A DNA stretch of 64,000 nucleotides, taken from contig CANLCT010000010.1 of NCBI GenBank assembly GCA_947489195.1, positions 26,249-90,248 of the forward strand, read 5' to 3'. Positions within the stretch are counted from its first letter, which is position 1. Each line of letters opens with the position of its first letter. Both the position numbers and the translations under genes were made by a program. Origin of the DNA: an uncultured Aquimarina sp. (GTDB taxonomy: Bacteria; Bacteroidota; Bacteroidia; Flavobacteriales; Flavobacteriaceae). A model generated the notes under the pieces. The model searched no databases. It saw only the letters and a list, made by a program, of their open reading frames with translations, and was not told where the DNA came from. Below are positions 61,827 through 64,000 of the stretch, one piece after another.

Positions 61827-63629
61827 ATGGAAACAACAGAAAAAGACATATTACGAGGAGGACAATTCCTTGTTAAAGAAACAAAATGTGAAGATGTATT
61901 TACTCCTGAAGATTTTTCGGAGGAACAAAAAATGATGAAAGAAGCGGTCACAGAATTTGTAGATCGTGAAGTTTGGCCAAATAAAGAACGTTTTGAAAAA
62001 AAGGATTATGCATTTACCGAAGAAGTAATGCGTAAAGCAGGCGAGCTTGGCTTTTTAGGTATTGCCGTACCAGAAAAATATGATGGACTTGGAATGGGCT
62101 TTGTATCAACAATGTTAGTCTGTGACTATATATCTGGAGCTACTGGATCTTTAGGTACCGCCTTTGGTGCGCATACAGGTATTGGAACTATGCCCATTAC
62201 ATTATATGGAACCGAAGAACAACGTCAAAAATACGTGCCAAAATTGGCTACTGGCGAATGGTTTGGCGCCTATTGTTTAACAGAACCTGGAGCAGGGTCT
62301 GATGCCAATAGTGGTAAAACAAAAGCGGTGTTAAGTGATGATGGTAAATCATATAGTATTACAGGTCAAAAAATGTGGATTTCAAACGCAGGCTTCTGTA
62401 ATGTATTCATAGTTTTTGCACGTATTGAAGATGATAAAAATATTACTGGATTTATTGTTGAAAATGATCCTAGTAACGGTATTACAATGGGTGAAGAAGA
62501 GCATAAATTAGGAATTCACTCCTCTTCTACTCGTCAAGTATTTTTTAGTGACACTAAGGTCCCTGCCGAAAATATGCTTTCGGAAAGAGGGAATGGATTT
62601 AAAATTGCTATGAATGCTTTAAACGTTGGTCGAATTAAACTAGCTGCTGCTTGTTTAGATGCACAACGTAGGGTAATTACAAGTGGAGTTAATTATGCTA
62701 CCGAAAGAGTACAATTTAAAACACCTATAGTTCAGTTTGGAGCTATTCGTAAAAAATTAGCTGAAATGGCTACCAATTGTTACGTAGGTGAATCAGCATC
62801 TTATAGAGCGGCTAAAAACATCGAAGATCGTATAGCGCTTCGAGAAGCTTCAGGAAATTCACACCAAGAAGCAGAATTAAAAGGTGTTGAAGAATATGCC
62901 ATTGAGTGCTCGATACTAAAAGTAGCTGTTTCTGAAGATGTACAAAACTGTGCTGATGAAGGAATTCAAATATATGGAGGGATGGGATTCTCTGCCGATA
63001 CACCAATGGAATCTGCTTGGAGGGATGCCCGTATATCGCGTATTTACGAAGGAACTAATGAAATTAACCGTATGCTTTGTGTAGGTATGCTCGTTAAAAA
63101 AGCAATGAAAGGTCATGTAGATTTATTAGCACCTGCTATGGCTGTTGCCGATGAGTTAACTGGTATCCCTTCATTTGATACTCCTGATTACTCCGAAGTC
63201 CTATCTGAAGAAAAAGCCATTCTTGCAAAACTGAAAAAGGTATTCTTAATGGTTGCTGGTAGTGCCGTTCAAAAATTTGGCCCTCAATTAGAAGAACACC
63301 AGCAATTACTACTTGCAGCTAGTGATATTTTGATCGAAATATACATGACAGAATCTGCTATTTTAAGAACCGAAAAAAATGTAAAACGAACAAGTGAAGC
63401 TGAGCAAAAAGCTCAAATTGCGATGACTCAATTGTATTTATTTAATGCTATTGAAGATATTACTAGTAAAGCTAAAGAAGCCATTGCTAGTTTTGCGGAA
63501 GGTGATGAACAACGCATGATGCTAATGGGCTTAAAGCGTTTTACAAAATATCAAAATATGCCAAACGTTGTTGCTTTAAGAAATATAATTGCCGACAAAG
63601 TTACTGCCGAAAATAAATACTGTTTTTAG
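61827..63629 (+). CDS. fadE: Acyl-CoA dehydrogenase (FadE)
   Basis: A 600-residue FAD enzyme with the first step of beta-oxidation. YCLTEPGAGSDANSGKT and ITGQKMWISNAGF bind FAD and substrate, and IYGGMGFSADTPMESAWRDARISRIYEGTNEINRM holds the catalytic Glu near residue 409. A C-terminal extension of about 150 residues beyond the core ACAD fold matches the FadE/YusJ class (594 residues in Bacillus). It ends at a strong terminator. Confidence 0.95.
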   Translation: METTEKDILRGGQFLVKETKCEDVFTPEDFSEEQKMMKEAVTEFVDREVWPNKERFEKKDYAFTEEVMRKAGELGFLGIAVPEKYDGLGMGFVSTMLVCDYISGATGSLGTAFGAHTGIGTMPITLYGTEEQRQKYVPKLATGEWFGAYCLTEPGAGSDANSGKTKAVLSDDGKSYSITGQKMWISNAGFCNVFIVFARIEDDKNITGFIVENDPSNGITMGEEEHKLGIHSSSTRQVFFSDTKVPAENMLSERGNGFKIAMNALNVGRIKLAAACLDAQRRVITSGVNYATERVQFKTPIVQFGAIRKKLAEMATNCYVGESASYRAAKNIEDRIALREASGNSHQEAELKGVEEYAIECSILKVAVSEDVQNCADEGIQIYGGMGFSADTPMESAWRDARISRIYEGTNEINRMLCVGMLVKKAMKGHVDLLAPAMAVADELTGIPSFDTPDYSEVLSEEKAILAKLKKVFLMVAGSAVQKFGPQLEEHQQLLLAASDILIEIYMTESAILRTEKNVKRTSEAEQKAQIAMTQLYLFNAIEDITSKAKEAIASFAEGDEQRMMLMGLKRFTKYQNMPNVVALRNIIADKVTAENKYCF

Positions 63630-63655
63630 TTCTTTTTTAAATTTAGTTTATATGA

Positions 63656-63688
63656 ATCGAGTAAGCATAATGCTTACTCGATTTTTTT
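63656..63688 (+). terminator. Intrinsic terminator of the fad operon
   Basis: ATCGAGTAAGCAT (63656-63668) and ATGCTTACTCGAT (63670-63682) are exact inverse copies with one base between, followed by a T7 run. It is 27 bases after the fadE stop. Confidence 0.9.
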
Positions 63689-63761
63689 ATACTATTTAGG
63701 CCCATTCAGAATACTCAAAACCCTTGTAAATACTAGGTTTTTTTCGTAAATTAATGTAAAT

Positions 63762-63805
63762 AAAAACCCCGAAAACAGCTATTAGGAGCTAAAAACGGGG
63801 TTTTA
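63762..63805 (+). promoter_or_regulatory. Hairpin in the transposase leader
   Basis: AAAAACCCCG (63762-63771) pairs with CGGGGTTTT (63796-63804); inside it AGCT occurs twice around ATTAGG. It lies 15 bases before the transposase start. Structures like this at IS ends often stop transcription entering from outside. Confidence 0.5.
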
Positions 63806-63818
63806 CTTATCGTTAATT

Positions 63819-64000
63819 ATGAAAATACAAAGAATTAGTGACTTTCAGCATGAATTTTCGTTTTTATCTGCACGAGAAAATTTATCTTCCTTTTATAGCC
63901 GCTTTTTAGAAAGTGATTTGGGAAAAATCTATGTATCTATTCCTTGGGATTCTCTTGTGGAAAGTTTACAGATAAAAGAAAAACCTTCAGGTTCAAAAAT
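63819..64000 (+). CDS. Transposase, N-terminal part (partial)
   Basis: ATG at 63819, then 60 open codons to the window edge: MKIQRISDFQHEFSFL, then FYSRFLESDLGKIYVSIPWDSLVESLQIKEKPSGSK. The LGKIYVSIPWDSL segment recalls the N-terminus of DDE transposases common in Bacteroidota (IS1182/IS5-like groups). The catalytic domain is outside the window, so the family is uncertain. Confidence 0.6.
   Translation, partial: MKIQRISDFQHEFSFLSARENLSSFYSRFLESDLGKIYVSIPWDSLVESLQIKEKPSGSK

Larger units (their letters stand above)
63698..64000 (+). mobile_element. Left part of an insertion sequence (truncated by the window)
   Basis: Starts somewhere near the GGCCCATTCAGAATACTC stretch at 63699-63716, inferred because it follows the fadE terminator directly and precedes a transposase-like ORF. 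The exact end and the target duplication cannot be set without the right end. A hairpin leader lies at 63762-63805. Confidence 0.45.

Noticed and set aside
1..64000. tRNA, rRNA and known riboswitches
   Set aside because: No cloverleaf with a TTC-loop, no rRNA core and no recognised riboswitch was found by eye; weak or unusual RNAs could still be missed.

Overview
The window looks like chromosome of a marine, agar- or porphyran-degrading flavobacterium (Bacteroidota, Flavobacteriaceae). Base composition is strongly AT-rich. Secreted proteins carry type IX secretion (Por) C-terminal domains, promoters are of the TAnnTTTG type, and the gene families (AraC-free TPR-HTH regulator, NnrD/E fusion, 3HCDH-first FadN, SelO, small ECF sigma factor with a 48-residue partner) are typical of that group. 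No rRNA, tRNA or CRISPR array is visible.

Layout. 1-3.8 kb: redox repair block (SelO C-terminus, MsrA, a double-glutaredoxin/thioredoxin-reductase fusion, flavodoxin) with one small gene broken by a palindromic MITE-like insert and another broken by a frameshift. 3.9-8.1 kb and 14.7-15.9 kb: three secreted or surface red-algal galactan enzymes (GH86, GH117-CBM6-T9SS, GH16 lipoprotein), separated by housekeeping genes: uvrA, a duplicated ECF sigma/small-protein module, nth and bcp. 16.2-25.4 kb: a four-gene planctomycete-like operon (PSCyt1-DUF1549-LamG-DUF1553, DUF1501, NHL propeller, DUF2231-cytochrome-LRR) with a divergent membrane-anchored TPR-HTH regulator and a phased triple repeat between them. 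25.7-31.7 kb: a MacB/FtsX-type ABC exporter with a sigma-54 promoter, divergent from its probable NtrC-type response regulator and histidine kinase. 31.8-37.8 kb: thioredoxin, DivIC/FtsB, methylmalonyl-CoA mutase small subunit followed by a strongly shortened large-subunit-like ORF, a dienoyl-CoA-reductase-like SDR, a secreted protein with a poly-lysine tail, and the NAD(P)HX repair enzyme.

38.4-52.4 kb is an exopolysaccharide or glycan locus, all on the minus strand: Wzc, Wza, a UDP-sugar 4,6-dehydratase, a PLP aminotransferase, two FemAB/GNAT-like transferases, two phospho-sugar transferases, a carrier protein, an amino-acid-type adenylating enzyme, another GNAT-like protein and a formyltransferase. 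It is rich in amino-sugar acylation functions but has no recognisable ordinary glycosyltransferase, flippase or polymerase. A BspA-like T9SS surface protein follows. 55.0-63.6 kb is a fatty-acid beta-oxidation region (FadD, MarR with a perfect palindromic operator, FadN, FadA, FadE). A four-helix-bundle (S23/IVP) gene sits between fadN and fadA, bracketed by inverted 15-bp repeats, and a matching repeat pair without a gene lies between fadA and fadE. The window ends in the start of a transposase gene.

The best candidates for something undescribed are the repeat-bracketed four-helix-bundle cassette with its empty partner, the carrier-protein-dependent acylation set of the glycan locus, and the duplicated sigma/48-residue-protein module with its invariant hairpin. 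All functional statements rest on reading motifs by eye; no database search was run.
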